A stretch of DNA of 64,000 nucleotides from an uncultured Tateyamaria sp. (GCA_905480645.1 CAJQRC010000033.1:32674-96673), one strand, 5' to 3'. Numbered from the stretch's first letter, positions 28,691 to 37,543 are shown. A program made the numbers and translations. The notes: a model not told the origin generated them from the sequence alone.

Positions 28691-29062
28691 CTAGTCTGCG
28701 TGTTTCCAAGGACCAAAGTCTTTACCGCCCTCAACAATTTCATACATAACGCATGGTTCATCACCCACTACCCAGCCATCGTGCCCTGGTGCAAAAAAAT
28801 AGGCGTCGCCAGGACCAACTTCAATTTTTGAACCGTCATTATGTGAGCAACCTAATCGGCCAGAAATCACAACCCCAACATGACCAGCTTGGCAACTGTC
28901 TCCCCCCACTGTTGGCTTAATGCACTCAGACCATACCCAACCTGGTTGTAAAACTAATTTTGATGCATTGACGTTACCAAGTTTTACTATCTCGACAGTC
29001 GCTTTAGGAGGGTTTTTGACCTCATCGGCGTTTGAAAAGTTTTTTGCGTATAAAGTTTCCAT
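28691..29062 (-). CDS. Cupin-domain protein
   Basis: The 123-residue single cupin barrel shows Gly-His-Val-Gly-Val-Val-Ile-Ser-Gly-Arg-Leu and Gly-Pro-Gly-Asp-Ala-Tyr-Phe-Phe-Ala-Pro-Gly-His-Asp-Gly-Trp. The metal ligands are only partly canonical: a His is present in each motif. It could be a small sugar-binding or isomerase cupin or a stress protein. It lies alone on the minus strand between the sugar operon and the BMC locus. Function unknown. Confidence 0.8.
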   Translation of the reverse strand: METLYAKNFSNADEVKNPPKATVEIVKLGNVNASKLVLQPGWVWSECIKPTVGGDSCQAGHVGVVISGRLGCSHNDGSKIEVGPGDAYFFAPGHDGWVVGDEPCVMYEIVEGGKDFGPWKHAD

Positions 29063-29461
29063 ATTTCATTCCTTTTGTGCTGATGATCAATTGAGCATGG
29101 CTGATCAAACTTTCTTAAATATGTGGAAACGATTTGGTTAAATCTAGTCTAAAATTTAAGTTTTTATTAAAAATGAAATATTTTAGTTATATTGTAACAT
29201 ACTGAAATCATTTTGATAATTGAAAGAGAAAGTTGAAGGATATGGCAGATGGAACCTTTGTGTGATTGCATTTCATAGCGGAAATTATGAAAGGTTTTGT
29301 AGTTGTAGACGAGCGTGTTTTGAGATTTATTTACAATTTATAAGATTGTAAAAAATTTACTTCAGATCGGGCGGTGGAATGGATGAAGCCAAAATGAATT
29401 GCTACAGGTAATTATAATGTAATAGAAATTCAGCATTTGGCAGTTCTTCTTAATTTTAGAC
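29063..29461. other. Intergenic region before the BMC locus
   Basis: About 400 bases containing the cupin promoter and the end of the dehydratase operon. No cobalamin riboswitch core and no strong terminator were recognised. Confidence 0.4.
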
Positions 29462-29890
29462 TTAGTATCGCTTACGAAAAAGCCCCCGCATTTCATAAAA
29501 GCTAGCTGCCTCTTCTAAAAATTCCGCTAATAGAATAGCCTGCTGTTCTTCTCTGAGTTTTTTAGATACTTGCAAAATGCTTTCTTTAGAATCTGCTCGT
29601 CCAGGACGCAACAATTCGTAAATTTCCATTACTTGTTCTTGCGATAACCGTGTCATCTCCGCCGCACGTTTTAAGTTTTTCGCTAGTGCGTGGCGTCCGA
29701 CCGAACTCGCGATTTGGGCTTGATTCACCAACGCGCAGGACGTAATTCGTAAATCCTCTATGGTCACACTGCCATCAATGACTGCTTCCATAGTCAATGC
29801 GGGTAAAGGTTTACCACGGCTTCCTTTTACATCTTCAGGCCATTTCTCAGCTATTGGATAATCACTGGCAGTCATTGAATTGTTGGGCAT
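29462..29890 (-). CDS. Diol/glycerol dehydratase small subunit (PduE-like)
   Basis: The 142-residue protein matches the small subunit of coenzyme B12-dependent diol dehydratase: Tyr-Pro-Ile-Ala-Glu-Lys near the start, Glu-Asp-Leu-Arg-Ile-Thr, Gly-Arg-His-Ala-Leu-Ala-Lys-Asn, and Ile-Tyr-Glu-Leu-Leu-Arg-Pro-Gly-Arg. It overlaps the fused large subunit by a single base pair (TAATG), which implies translational coupling. The subunit caps the active-site barrel. No obvious encapsulation helix precedes the conserved part, only about 10 residues. Confidence 0.93.
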   Translation of the reverse strand: MPNNSMTASDYPIAEKWPEDVKGSRGKPLPALTMEAVIDGSVTIEDLRITSCALVNQAQIASSVGRHALAKNLKRAAEMTRLSQEQVMEIYELLRPGRADSKESILQVSKKLREEQQAILLAEFLEEAASFYEMRGLFRKRY

Positions 29891-32163
29891 TAGCGGACCT
29901 CCAGAAAAGTAATTTCAAGATCTTCAGGCGAGGCGTCATCTTTTGTCATGGCAGTTTCAATCGCGTAGGTCAGCGCGACACGTGCATGAAATCTTGCACC
30001 TAGAGCCTCTCCTTTGGTTGGCACTATAATAGGGTCTGGAAGGTCACCTCCTGCATAGACTGTAGAGTTGAAACCCAATTTTTCATAATGCTTAAGGGTA
30101 GTAATTGGCGCGTTTGAAAAGAGTTCTAAATTGTTGTGTGGAAGCCGGTTTTTCTGATGAATCACAGCCGTACCTTTGGATTGAAGACCAATCCCCAGAC
30201 CTGATCCAGAAAGACGCGCTGCACTAAGTCCGAGGAACGAGGTATCAGCAGTGTGCCAGAGACGGACGAGGCGCATACTGCCATGCCCATGTTCGATCCC
30301 AGTCTTAAGGGCTGCCAATACGTCACTTAACCGATGGCCCGCTAAGGTTCTAAATATCTTTGACCCAAAGCCCGGACTAACTCCCACAACAATTTCTTTT
30401 ACATTTTTGCCAATAATAGCGGGCCCCATTGTTTGATATCTAATTGATTTAGCTTCGGTTACCTTACTGGCGGCTTCGGCGCGTAACACTTCATCTCGGT
30501 CTAGCACGTCACGAATAGCAGCAAGTTCTTTGCGACGAGCTTCAGTCAAGCGATGTCCAGTACCTGGTCCAGTGTAGTTGTTTGGATCATTGATAGCACT
30601 AAGTACGTGACCGTCACGGACTACTGAAGATGTTTGAAGATAGTCACCAGAAACTCGTAATTTAACCAAGAACAGTAGGTTCTCGGCCTCAGCATAAAAT
30701 TCGCCACGATAGAGTGAGCGGATTACATCAATAACTGTAACGCCATTCTGATTAATTTTGTCACTGATTAAAGCGACTTCACGCGGAGCGAAACTTTCTG
30801 TATCGTTTGAGCCGGACGCCACAGCAACCGAGCGTTTCATGTCTTCAGTAGCCTCGGCCAGTTGTAAATCTTTGAGAACAAATGCTAGGGCATCTATGGC
30901 TCTGCGGCGTAGGTCAAGCGAGCGGGCGTCTTCAACTGCGGTGAGCCCGCCATCTGCCTCAAAATCGCGTTGAAGGACTAAAAACTCTTCTATTTCTTCA
31001 CCGTTGAAGGACGATGGATTGAAAGAATTATCATACTTTAAAATTGAGCCAAATCCGGAACAAATCAGATCAGAGCCTCCAATCAGATAGGGTAGTACTT
31101 TTGCGGCCACTCGCATGTCGGATTCTGAATGGCGTGCATCGTTGCCGGATGCGCACTCCAGGTCTAACCAGACAGCGATAAGGTTCTCGGCCATGATCTC
31201 ACGGACACCTCCAGGTACTGTAGATGCCAAAGGTGCTCCGTCAATCCCACCGTTTTGAGTTCCTTGAGATCCCATTCCGCGTTGTAAGCAAAGACAACGC
31301 GCTTCAAGATAAAGCATTGATTTAGATTCATGGAACCCCATCAACAATTCAGCGGCAGCACCCGAAGTGCAACGCATTTTAATCCCGCGAGAAGCATATG
31401 CGGCGGTAAGCCAGCCTTTAGACCACGGTGTATCGTCACCATCAATAAACGCGCTTTCGGTGCCATAAACTGAAATTGTTTCAGCGTAAGATGTGAAGCC
31501 AGCCATGCCAATCTCTAGTTCCTCTGCCTCCTCGCTTGAGCATTGAAAGAGAGTTCCAGCTCTTCCAACTGTGGACCCTACGCAGCAGGCCAATGCGTTT
31601 GACCACGAGTTACGTGCCACGCGCATTGTGGTTTCGATTTCGTCAAAGCCTAAGGCTACGGCAATTGCGGCGTCTGCGGCCAATTGAAGTGGGTCATCTT
31701 TGGCGTTTGTAACATGAGCTTGGTTCCCAGGACTCTGACGGGCTCGCATTTTGGAATATGCGAAAGCTATTTCCATCGCGTTTAGTTGTGCCACGGTTTC
31801 CGCTAGTTTGGCTGGTGTCAGGCCACGAGCAAGGCGTGTTAGTTGAGTGCGCGGCACGTTCATGTCAACAAGCATTCTAGCTAGTTGTTCCGAAGGAATA
31901 GCCATTGCTTCTTTGGCTATGACGGGGTCTATGTGATAGTTGGCGATGAATGCATCGATCATATCGAAGTCTTCTTCTTGCACACCGTCCATTGCGGTAA
32001 TGCGGTTACCCACCAATCCAAGTGTTGGTTTAGGGTCTGCCGCACCATGAAAAGCTGCAAAGCCATTCTCAGGGTCTTCCGCCGCAAATTTATCAAGCCT
32101 AAGGGGTCGAGCATCCCAATCTTCAAACCGCTTCCACCGATTTGCATCATTTTTTTGGTTCAT
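29890..32163 (-). CDS. B12-dependent diol/glycerol dehydratase, fused large and medium subunits (PduC-PduD fusion)
   Basis: The 757 residues comprise a large subunit (about 1-555) and a medium subunit (about 575-757) in one chain. Large-subunit features include Arg-Phe-Glu-Asp-Trp, Ser-Lys-Ser-Met-Leu-Tyr-Leu-Glu-Ala-Arg-Cys, Gly-Ser-Gln-Gly-Thr-Gln-Asn-Gly and Ser-Gly-Asn-Asp-Ala-Arg-His-Ser. The medium part has Gly-Ser-Gly-Leu-Gly-Ile-Gly-Leu-Gln-Ser-Lys-Gly-Thr and Asn-Leu-Glu-Leu-Phe. With adenosylcobalamin it should convert a 1,2-diol to an aldehyde (1,2-propanediol to propanal, or glycerol to 3-hydroxypropanal). Such fusions are known in Actinobacteria. The canonical PduD encapsulation peptide is absent, because the medium part follows the large part directly. 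No reactivase genes are in the window. Confidence 0.95.
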   Translation of the reverse strand: MNQKNDANRWKRFEDWDARPLRLDKFAAEDPENGFAAFHGAADPKPTLGLVGNRITAMDGVQEEDFDMIDAFIANYHIDPVIAKEAMAIPSEQLARMLVDMNVPRTQLTRLARGLTPAKLAETVAQLNAMEIAFAYSKMRARQSPGNQAHVTNAKDDPLQLAADAAIAVALGFDEIETTMRVARNSWSNALACCVGSTVGRAGTLFQCSSEEAEELEIGMAGFTSYAETISVYGTESAFIDGDDTPWSKGWLTAAYASRGIKMRCTSGAAAELLMGFHESKSMLYLEARCLCLQRGMGSQGTQNGGIDGAPLASTVPGGVREIMAENLIAVWLDLECASGNDARHSESDMRVAAKVLPYLIGGSDLICSGFGSILKYDNSFNPSSFNGEEIEEFLVLQRDFEADGGLTAVEDARSLDLRRRAIDALAFVLKDLQLAEATEDMKRSVAVASGSNDTESFAPREVALISDKINQNGVTVIDVIRSLYRGEFYAEAENLLFLVKLRVSGDYLQTSSVVRDGHVLSAINDPNNYTGPGTGHRLTEARRKELAAIRDVLDRDEVLRAEAASKVTEAKSIRYQTMGPAIIGKNVKEIVVGVSPGFGSKIFRTLAGHRLSDVLAALKTGIEHGHGSMRLVRLWHTADTSFLGLSAARLSGSGLGIGLQSKGTAVIHQKNRLPHNNLELFSNAPITTLKHYEKLGFNSTVYAGGDLPDPIIVPTKGEALGARFHARVALTYAIETAMTKDDASPEDLEITFLEVR

Positions 32164-32185
32164 GCAGCTTAGGTCCTATTTTGTA

Positions 32186-32962
32186 TTAAGGAAATTTGTT
32201 CATCTGTGGAAAAAGTAATTTGGCACCACTGTCACTAATGGCTTGGCTCATGCTCTGATCAGGAGAAATTTCGGTAATTAAGCAGAGATTATGTTTGAGC
32301 GGGGTTGTTTCTTGCAAGGATCTAATGCCAAATTTTGAGCTATCTGCCAGTACCAATGTTTCAATCGCATTATTTATCATCGCGGTGTAAATTTGTGCAG
32401 CGTTTGGTAGGAATTCACTAATCCCCAAGTGATCGACGCCTGAGGCTCCAACTACCGCTATTTGTGTTCTGAACTTTGTAATAAAGTTCAGTGTCTCTCC
32501 CCCTACGACCATTCCTTCACGCGGCTCGAAAACTCCCGGTAAAAAAATAATCTCTAACAAAGGATTGTGAGATAATTCGGTGGCAATAGAGAAGGCAGGA
32601 GTTAGTATAGTAATCTTTCTATCAATTTCTTTTAAAACACGTGCGAAATGCAAAAGTGTTGCCCCTGCTCCAATAAATAGGCTGTTGGCCTCCCCGATAT
32701 GTTCTACTGCCAGTTGTGCTATAGTTTCGCGGGCTTTTATGTGTAGTTTTGAGCGTTCTGAAAGTGCAGGCTCAATTGTTTTATTAAGAACGGCACCACC
32801 ATAAGTGCGATTTAACTGACCTGTTCTGTCTAATTCGGACAAATCCCTTCGAACGGTTTCGGCGGACACGCCCAATTCACCTGCAAGTGCGTTTACCCGA
32901 GTTGTGGGGTTTACGCTTAGAACTCTCATTATGTTGTCGTGTCGCTGTTTTTTTTTGGACAT
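32186..32962 (-). CDS. DeoR-family transcriptional regulator
   Basis: The 258-residue protein has an N-terminal winged HTH (about 6-60, Val-Ser-Ala-Glu-Thr-Val-Arg-Arg-Asp-Leu) and a DeoR C-terminal sensor domain (about 75-235) with Gly-Ala-Gly-Ala-Thr and Gly-Ala-Ser-Gly-Val-Asp phosphosugar-binding loops. It sits 22 bases upstream of the dehydratase gene on the same strand and divergent from the aminotransferase, so it probably controls both BMC arms from the shared promoter region. DeoR proteins generally sense phosphorylated metabolites, so a phosphorylated amino alcohol or sugar is a plausible ligand (inference). Confidence 0.93.
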   Translation of the reverse strand: MSKKKQRHDNIMRVLSVNPTTRVNALAGELGVSAETVRRDLSELDRTGQLNRTYGGAVLNKTIEPALSERSKLHIKARETIAQLAVEHIGEANSLFIGAGATLLHFARVLKEIDRKITILTPAFSIATELSHNPLLEIIFLPGVFEPREGMVVGGETLNFITKFRTQIAVVGASGVDHLGISEFLPNAAQIYTAMINNAIETLVLADSSKFGIRSLQETTPLKHNLCLITEISPDQSMSQAISDSGAKLLFPQMNKFP

Positions 32963-33104
32963 TAGAGCTCCGAGTTAGCTCATTTATTGTGCAAGTATAG
33001 CAGTTTTTAATCTTGATTGTCAATTAAATGACCGAAGTTACACATAAAATGTTGTAAGTCAAAAATTTTTTGGTAGCATAACACTAATTGATAAGGGGAA
33101 TCAC
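32963..33104. promoter_or_regulatory. Bidirectional promoter between the two BMC arms
   Basis: This is the 142-base divergent gap between deoR and the aminotransferase gene. It is very AT-rich, and AAGGGG lies just before the aminotransferase GTG start. It is the expected DeoR operator site. No operator sequence could be assigned by eye. Confidence 0.5.
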
Positions 33105-34385
33105 GTGTTCAATTACGGTTACTTTTCCTTCGATTCAAAAGAGTCGTTGATGCAAAAGGCTGCGGAGTATTGGAATCCAGGGAAGGTTAGTTTCTGGACA
33201 GAGGCAGGCACACCTATGGTGATTGACCGGCGGGAAGGGTACTTTCTCTATGACATGTCAGGAAAGCGGCTGATTGATTTACACCTTAACGGCGGTACAT
33301 ATAATTTTGGTCACCGGCATCCCGAATTGGTAGAGGTGCTTAAATCAGGCTTAGACTATTTTGATATGGGTAACCATTGGTTTCCATCTGTAGCTAGGGC
33401 TGCTTTTGCAGAGCAATTAGTTAATACCGCGCCACACACAAAATATGCAATTTTTGGCGCGGGTGGCGCTGAGGCCGTAGAGATAGCACTTAAAACTGCG
33501 CGATATGCCACAAAACGAAAGAAAATTGTTTCTATTATAAAAGGCTATCACGGGCATTCTGGCCTTTCCGTTGCTACAGGTGATGAACGATTTTCAAAAA
33601 TCTTCCTAGCTGACCAGCCAGATGATTTTCTGCAAATACCTTTTAATGATGCAGATGCACTCGAAAGTGTGCTGAAGGGCAGGGATGTGGCTGCTTTCAT
33701 TATTGAGACAATCCCAGCTACTTATGGTTTTCCGATGCCAAATGATGGTTATCTGAAGGCATGTCAGGACTTGTGCCATAAATATGGAACAAAGTTTATC
33801 TCGGATGAGGTGCAAACAGGACTGATGCGCACAGGAGTTATGTGGGGCTGGCAAGGTTACGGCCTTAAGCCTGATATATTCGTTTGTGGGAAAGGTCTTG
33901 GAGGTGGAATCTATCCTATCAGTGCATGTCTTGTAACAGAGGAATGTGGTCAATGGCTAGTTGAAGACGGTGCCGCTCACATTTCGACTGCTGGAGGTTC
34001 AGAGTTGGGTTGCTTGGTTGGCCATCATGTTATTGAAATGTTACAACGACCAGAAGTAATCTCAAACATAAAATTTGTGACGGAATATTTTGCACAGAGT
34101 ATGAAAGAAATGATGGCTCGCCATTCTGATTTTTTTGTTGGTGTACGCCAGCGTGGGGTGGTGTTGGGTTTAGAGTTCGATCACCCTGAAGGTGCTGTGG
34201 CTGTCTCACGTGCTCTTTACGAAAACGGTGTGTGGGCAATTTTTTCATCTCTCGACAAGAGTGTTTTGCAGTTTAAACCAGGAGTGGTTCTGGATGTTGA
34301 CACATGTCAAGAAATTATAGATCGGTTTGATGCTGCTATGCCTCGTGCGCGTCAAATTCTCAAATCTGGGCGGCGTGTCGCATGA
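33105..34385 (+). CDS. Class III aminotransferase-fold enzyme, probable amino-alcohol phosphate phospholyase
   Basis: The 426-residue PLP enzyme shows Asp234 in Ser-Asp-Glu-Val-Gln-Thr-Gly and the internal-aldimine Lys263 in Cys-Gly-Lys-Gly-Leu-Gly-Gly-Gly. The GTG at 33105 follows AAGGGG; a later ATG at 33150 is possible. In RMM loci the homologous enzyme acts as a phospholyase, turning 1-amino-2-propanol phosphate into propanal, phosphate and ammonia, related to ethanolamine-phosphate phospholyase (established for that family). The APH kinase downstream would supply its substrate. The stop overlaps the aldehyde dehydrogenase start (ATGA). Confidence 0.88.
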   Translation: MFNYGYFSFDSKESLMQKAAEYWNPGKVSFWTEAGTPMVIDRREGYFLYDMSGKRLIDLHLNGGTYNFGHRHPELVEVLKSGLDYFDMGNHWFPSVARAAFAEQLVNTAPHTKYAIFGAGGAEAVEIALKTARYATKRKKIVSIIKGYHGHSGLSVATGDERFSKIFLADQPDDFLQIPFNDADALESVLKGRDVAAFIIETIPATYGFPMPNDGYLKACQDLCHKYGTKFISDEVQTGLMRTGVMWGWQGYGLKPDIFVCGKGLGGGIYPISACLVTEECGQWLVEDGAAHISTAGGSELGCLVGHHVIEMLQRPEVISNIKFVTEYFAQSMKEMMARHSDFFVGVRQRGVVLGLEFDHPEGAVAVSRALYENGVWAIFSSLDKSVLQFKPGVVLDVDTCQEIIDRFDAAMPRARQILKSGRRVA

Positions 34386-35920
34386 GTGAACATCAAGTAT
34401 TTAATACTCCACGCCTAGAAGTTCCAGATAGGTCTTTGTCTCGTGCACGTATGAAGGTCGATAGGGCGGCATGGGCCTCGCGTTATTTCAGGAACTTCAA
34501 CCGAAAAGCGGTTCTTGAGATAGCAGAATCTATCGCTGAAGCCGGTTACAATCGAGCTGGCGAATTCGCCGAGCTTGCCGTATCTGAAACAGGCTATGGC
34601 GTGGTGGAGCATAAAAAACTTAAGAACCAGCTTTGCACATACGAACTCCTCAATTATTATCGCGATTTGGATTTAGTAACCCCACGTGTTGATGCTGCGC
34701 GCCAGATTATCGAATTGGCCAAGCCTGCGGGTGTGGTCTTCGCACTTGCTCCGGCAACAAACCCAGTCGCAACTGTTTACTATAAGGCCATGTTGGCGGT
34801 CCTCAGCCGTAATGCGATCGTCATCAGTCCGCATCCCGCGGCTAAAAAGACTTCGGTTCTGGCTGCTCAACACCTAGCTGCGGCAGCTGAGGCGGCGGGA
34901 GCACCTTCGGGATTGATCCAATGTGTAGAGGAGCCGTCAATTCCACTGGTTCAGGATATTATGGCCTCTGATCGCATTAATGTCATTATTGCAACTGGCG
35001 GCACTGCTATGGTTCGTGCGGCCTACTCGTCCGGAAATCCTGCTTTGGGGGTCGGTCCAGGTAACGCGGTGGCCTACGTAGATCCATCGGCTAATGTTGC
35101 GGCAACTGCAAAATGCCTTGTAGATAGTAAAAGTTTTGATAATTCGGTCCTTTGTACGAACGAAAGCGTCGTGATAACATTGGAAAAAAACCGCGGTAAC
35201 TTGGAACGTGCATTACGGTCAGCAGGAGCCCATATCTGTAATGAGATAGATACGGACAAGTTGCGAAATTATCTCTTTGGTGGCGAAGGCTTTACTCTTG
35301 AGGCAATTGGCAAAAGTGCGCGATGGATTGCTGAACAGGCTGGTGTAAGGGTTAGTCCTGCAACTAAAGTTTTGGTGCCGGTAGTGGCAACACCTGGTCA
35401 GGATGATCTCTTGTTCCATGAAAAACTGTGCCCCGTGTTAACACTGACTGCCGCCGTAGATTTTGAACAGGCAGTAACATTTGCCAAACATACAACTCGT
35501 CGTGGGGCAGGTCATTCTGCAGCATTTCATGGTGATAACAGCAACCGACTAGTTGATTTTTCACAAAAAATGCCAGTCTACCGAGTGGTTGTAAATGCAC
35601 CTTGTTCACAAGGTGCTGCGGGGTTTGCAACGCATTTACCACCCACTTTCACAATTGGTACGGGGTTTGCAGGGCGATCTTCTGTGGGTGAGAATGTTGG
35701 ACCTCAACACTTGGTACACTGGACCCGCATCGCCTATGCTAAAGATTCCAAAGTGAATCTAGAAAGCATTGACCTGTCTGACGTGACGACGAGCGGCAAC
35801 CCTACAGCGGAAGTTCAGAGCCGGAAGAGCGTCACGGAGCCCGTGGATAGTGGAGTGCGCGATGAACTTCGACGTTTAATTTTAGAAGAACTACAAAATC
35901 TGAAAGGAGACGCCCAATGA
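34382..35920 (+). CDS. BMC-associated CoA-acylating aldehyde dehydrogenase
   Basis: The 512-residue ALDH20-type enzyme has the nucleotide motif around Pro-Ala-Thr-Asn-Pro, the Gly-Pro-Gly-Asn motif near 225-228 and catalytic Cys258 in Ser-Val-Leu-Cys-Thr-Asn-Glu. It should oxidise propanal (or a similar aldehyde) to acyl-CoA with NAD+. After a Pro/Ser/Thr-rich linker, residues 492-507 form an amphipathic helix of the encapsulation-peptide kind (Val-Arg-Asp-Glu-Leu-Arg-Arg-Leu-Ile-Leu-Glu-Glu-Leu), which recruits cargo to the shell interior. Start and stop overlap both neighbours, so expression is tightly coupled with shell genes. This is the signature enzyme of the organelle. Confidence 0.95.
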   Translation: MSEHQVFNTPRLEVPDRSLSRARMKVDRAAWASRYFRNFNRKAVLEIAESIAEAGYNRAGEFAELAVSETGYGVVEHKKLKNQLCTYELLNYYRDLDLVTPRVDAARQIIELAKPAGVVFALAPATNPVATVYYKAMLAVLSRNAIVISPHPAAKKTSVLAAQHLAAAAEAAGAPSGLIQCVEEPSIPLVQDIMASDRINVIIATGGTAMVRAAYSSGNPALGVGPGNAVAYVDPSANVAATAKCLVDSKSFDNSVLCTNESVVITLEKNRGNLERALRSAGAHICNEIDTDKLRNYLFGGEGFTLEAIGKSARWIAEQAGVRVSPATKVLVPVVATPGQDDLLFHEKLCPVLTLTAAVDFEQAVTFAKHTTRRGAGHSAAFHGDNSNRLVDFSQKMPVYRVVVNAPCSQGAAGFATHLPPTFTIGTGFAGRSSVGENVGPQHLVHWTRIAYAKDSKVNLESIDLSDVTTSGNPTAEVQSRKSVTEPVDSGVRDELRRLILEELQNLKGDAQ

Positions 35921-36528
35921 CAGATTTAAGGGCGTCTATATTTATAGATCAGCTGCAACCGCAGACTTTGGCTTATATCTCCACTTGGATGCGTGGAACC
36001 TTGCCGCGCATGCGTATGGCTGCACAGATTGTTGAAATCGCCCCTGGCTTGGATGTTGAGGCGTTGACTGATATTGTATTGAAAAGTGCTGAAGTTCGAG
36101 CAGGCCTTTTGGTTGTGGAACGTCAATTTGGCACTCTTCAGTTTCATTCTCACTCAACTGCTGAAGTGCATGCCGGTGCGACAGCTATTCTGAAGACGTT
36201 GGGAAAAACTATGGATGATGTTTCTCCGCCGAAAATCCTTGCATCCAAATTGGTTACAAATGTGGATGATCAGCATGCATTTCTTATGAATCGTAATAAG
36301 CTAGGGTCAATGGTTTTGGGTGGTGACAGTATTTATCTGCTGGAATGCCAGTCTGCAGCTTATGCAATTCTAGCATGCAATCAGGCGGAAAAAGAAGCGG
36401 ATGTGAAATTGATTGATATGCGCATGATTGGAGCCAATGGACGTTTATATTTAGCAGGTACGGAGGCTGATGTGCGAAATGCTAGAAATGCAGCAGAAGG
36501 CGCGCTTCGCAATGCAGGAGCTGCATAA
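35917..36528 (+). CDS. Tandem-domain microcompartment shell protein (BMC-T), copy 1
   Basis: The 203 residues hold two BMC folds (about 5-95 and 105-200), forming a trimer that fills a hexagonal tile. Glu-Arg-Gln-Phe-Gly-Thr-Leu lies in the first domain and Met-Ile-Gly-Ala-Asn-Gly-Arg-Leu-Tyr-Leu-Ala-Gly in the second. It aligns by eye with BMC-T copy 2 at 37544. The start overlaps the aldehyde dehydrogenase stop and the stop overlaps the next gene's ATG. BMC-T trimers can form larger gated pores. Confidence 0.93.
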   Translation: MTDLRASIFIDQLQPQTLAYISTWMRGTLPRMRMAAQIVEIAPGLDVEALTDIVLKSAEVRAGLLVVERQFGTLQFHSHSTAEVHAGATAILKTLGKTMDDVSPPKILASKLVTNVDDQHAFLMNRNKLGSMVLGGDSIYLLECQSAAYAILACNQAEKEADVKLIDMRMIGANGRLYLAGTEADVRNARNAAEGALRNAGAA

Positions 36529-36950
36529 TGTCTGGTCTCAGGGACGAAATACGCGCTATTTTGCGCGAAGAAATAGCTGTGTTGGAAGTTGGAGGACAAA
36601 TTGGTGTTCCGTCAATTCGGGAGGAGGTACAGATTACCACAAACGCAGATTTGAACCAGTTTGTTTTAAACATAGCGCATCGTGCATCCGAACCGGGATT
36701 TGTCGAAGATTTGGAGCGCGGTGGTATCAGTTTCGAACTAGTATCGCCTATTTCGGCAGGAGGTACGGTTATCAACGCTCTGGAGAAGCCAACGGTAAAT
36801 TTTCTAGACAAAAAAATAGTAACCGAACGCGATATTATTTTGCTCGGAAGTGCGCGTGTTTTGAGGGTGGCCAAAACATCCCGATTTACACCTTTGGCTT
36901 TGGACGAAGCAAGGCGCAGACGTATTCGGATCGAAAGGAGTGAGGCATGA
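36528..36950 (+). CDS. BMC-associated protein of unknown function with an N-terminal encapsulation-like helix
   Basis: The 140-residue protein opens with an amphipathic helix at residues 4-19 (Leu-Arg-Asp-Glu-Ile-Arg-Ala-Ile-Leu-Arg-Glu-Glu-Ile) that closely resembles the C-terminal helix of the aldehyde dehydrogenase. A mixed alpha/beta domain follows (about 30-135) with Thr-Asn-Ala-Asp-Leu-Asn-Gln-Phe-Val and Gly-Gly-Ile-Ser-Phe-Glu-Leu. It ends in a basic Arg-Arg-Arg-Arg stretch. It overlaps BMC-T (TAATG) and BMC-P (ATGA). Its position between BMC-T and BMC-P fits my recollection of an unassigned gene in mycobacterial RMM loci. It may be a cargo or an assembly factor bridging shell and core; this is inference. 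Confidence 0.75.
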   Translation: MSGLRDEIRAILREEIAVLEVGGQIGVPSIREEVQITTNADLNQFVLNIAHRASEPGFVEDLERGGISFELVSPISAGGTVINALEKPTVNFLDKKIVTERDIILLGSARVLRVAKTSRFTPLALDEARRRRIRIERSEA

Positions 36951-37207
36951 TTAAAGGTCGTGTCATCGGCAAAATCTGGTCGTCACGTAGGGTGGACACA
37001 ATGCCCAGTGGGGCTTTGTTGGAAGTAGAAACGAGTGGTGGAGGATGCCTTATCGCTTTCGACCCATTGGGTTGCAATACTGGCGAGGCCGTATTGATTA
37101 CACAAGGATCGGTCGCAGCAGGGTACTTTTCTGGAAAAGTTGCGCCTGTTGACGCACTAATTATCGGATCAATTGATGAAGATCTTCAAAAGAAATCTAA
37201 GAATTAA
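36947..37207 (+). CDS. Pentameric microcompartment vertex protein (BMC-P, EutN/CcmL family)
   Basis: The 86-residue protein has the EutN/CcmL beta-barrel pattern: Ile-Lys-Gly-Arg-Val-Ile-Gly at the start, Phe-Asp-Pro-Leu-Gly-Cys-Asn-Thr-Gly-Glu-Ala-Val-Leu-Ile-Thr-Gln-Gly-Ser in the middle, and Pro-Val-Asp-Ala-Leu-Ile-Ile-Gly-Ser-Ile-Asp near the end. Pentamers close the twelve vertices of the polyhedral shell. The ATGA overlap with the upstream gene indicates translational coupling. Confidence 0.95.
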   Translation: MIKGRVIGKIWSSRRVDTMPSGALLEVETSGGGCLIAFDPLGCNTGEAVLITQGSVAAGYFSGKVAPVDALIIGSIDEDLQKKSKN

Positions 37208-37224
37208 ATTAAAAGGAAAAAAGC

Positions 37225-37509
37225 ATGGCTAATCAAGCAATAGGAATGATTGAAACCAAGGGATACGTACCAGCATTGTCCGCTGCAGATGCAATGGTCA
37301 AGGCTGCTAATGTTGAAATCGTCGCCAGAAATGAAGTTGGGGGTGGTTTGGTCTCAGTAATTGTTAAGGGTGATGTTGGTGCTGTCAAGGCGGCGACCGA
37401 AGCGGGTGCTGAGGCGGGCAGCCAAGTTGGCGAAGTAACAGCTGTCCACGTCATACCACGGCCTCATGCAGACTTGGCTAAATATTTTTCAGCGGCAGCT
37501 GTAAAGTGA
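37225..37509 (+). CDS. Hexameric microcompartment shell protein (BMC-H)
   Basis: The 94-residue protein is a canonical PduA/CcmK-type BMC-H: Ile-Gly-Met-Ile-Glu-Thr-Lys-Gly-Tyr start, [12 protein letters not shown], the pore-region [11 protein letters not shown], and His-Val-Ile-Pro-Arg-Pro-His. Hexamers tile the flat facets, and the pore passes small metabolites. An AAAAGGAAAA ribosome-binding site precedes the ATG. It is the only BMC-H in the locus, so it should be the main shell component. Confidence 0.97.
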   Translation: MANQAIGMIETKGYVPALSAADAMVKAANVEIVARNEVGGGLVSVIVKGDVGAVKAATEAGAEAGSQVGEVTAVHVIPRPHADLAKYFSAAAVK

Positions 37510-37543
37510 TGTCATCCGTATCTAAGCTTAGGACTTTTGGAAT

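Noticed and set aside
29063..29461. Possible cobalamin riboswitch near the B12-dependent dehydratase
   Set aside because: No B12-box core was found on either strand in this region or in the 32963-33104 promoter gap.
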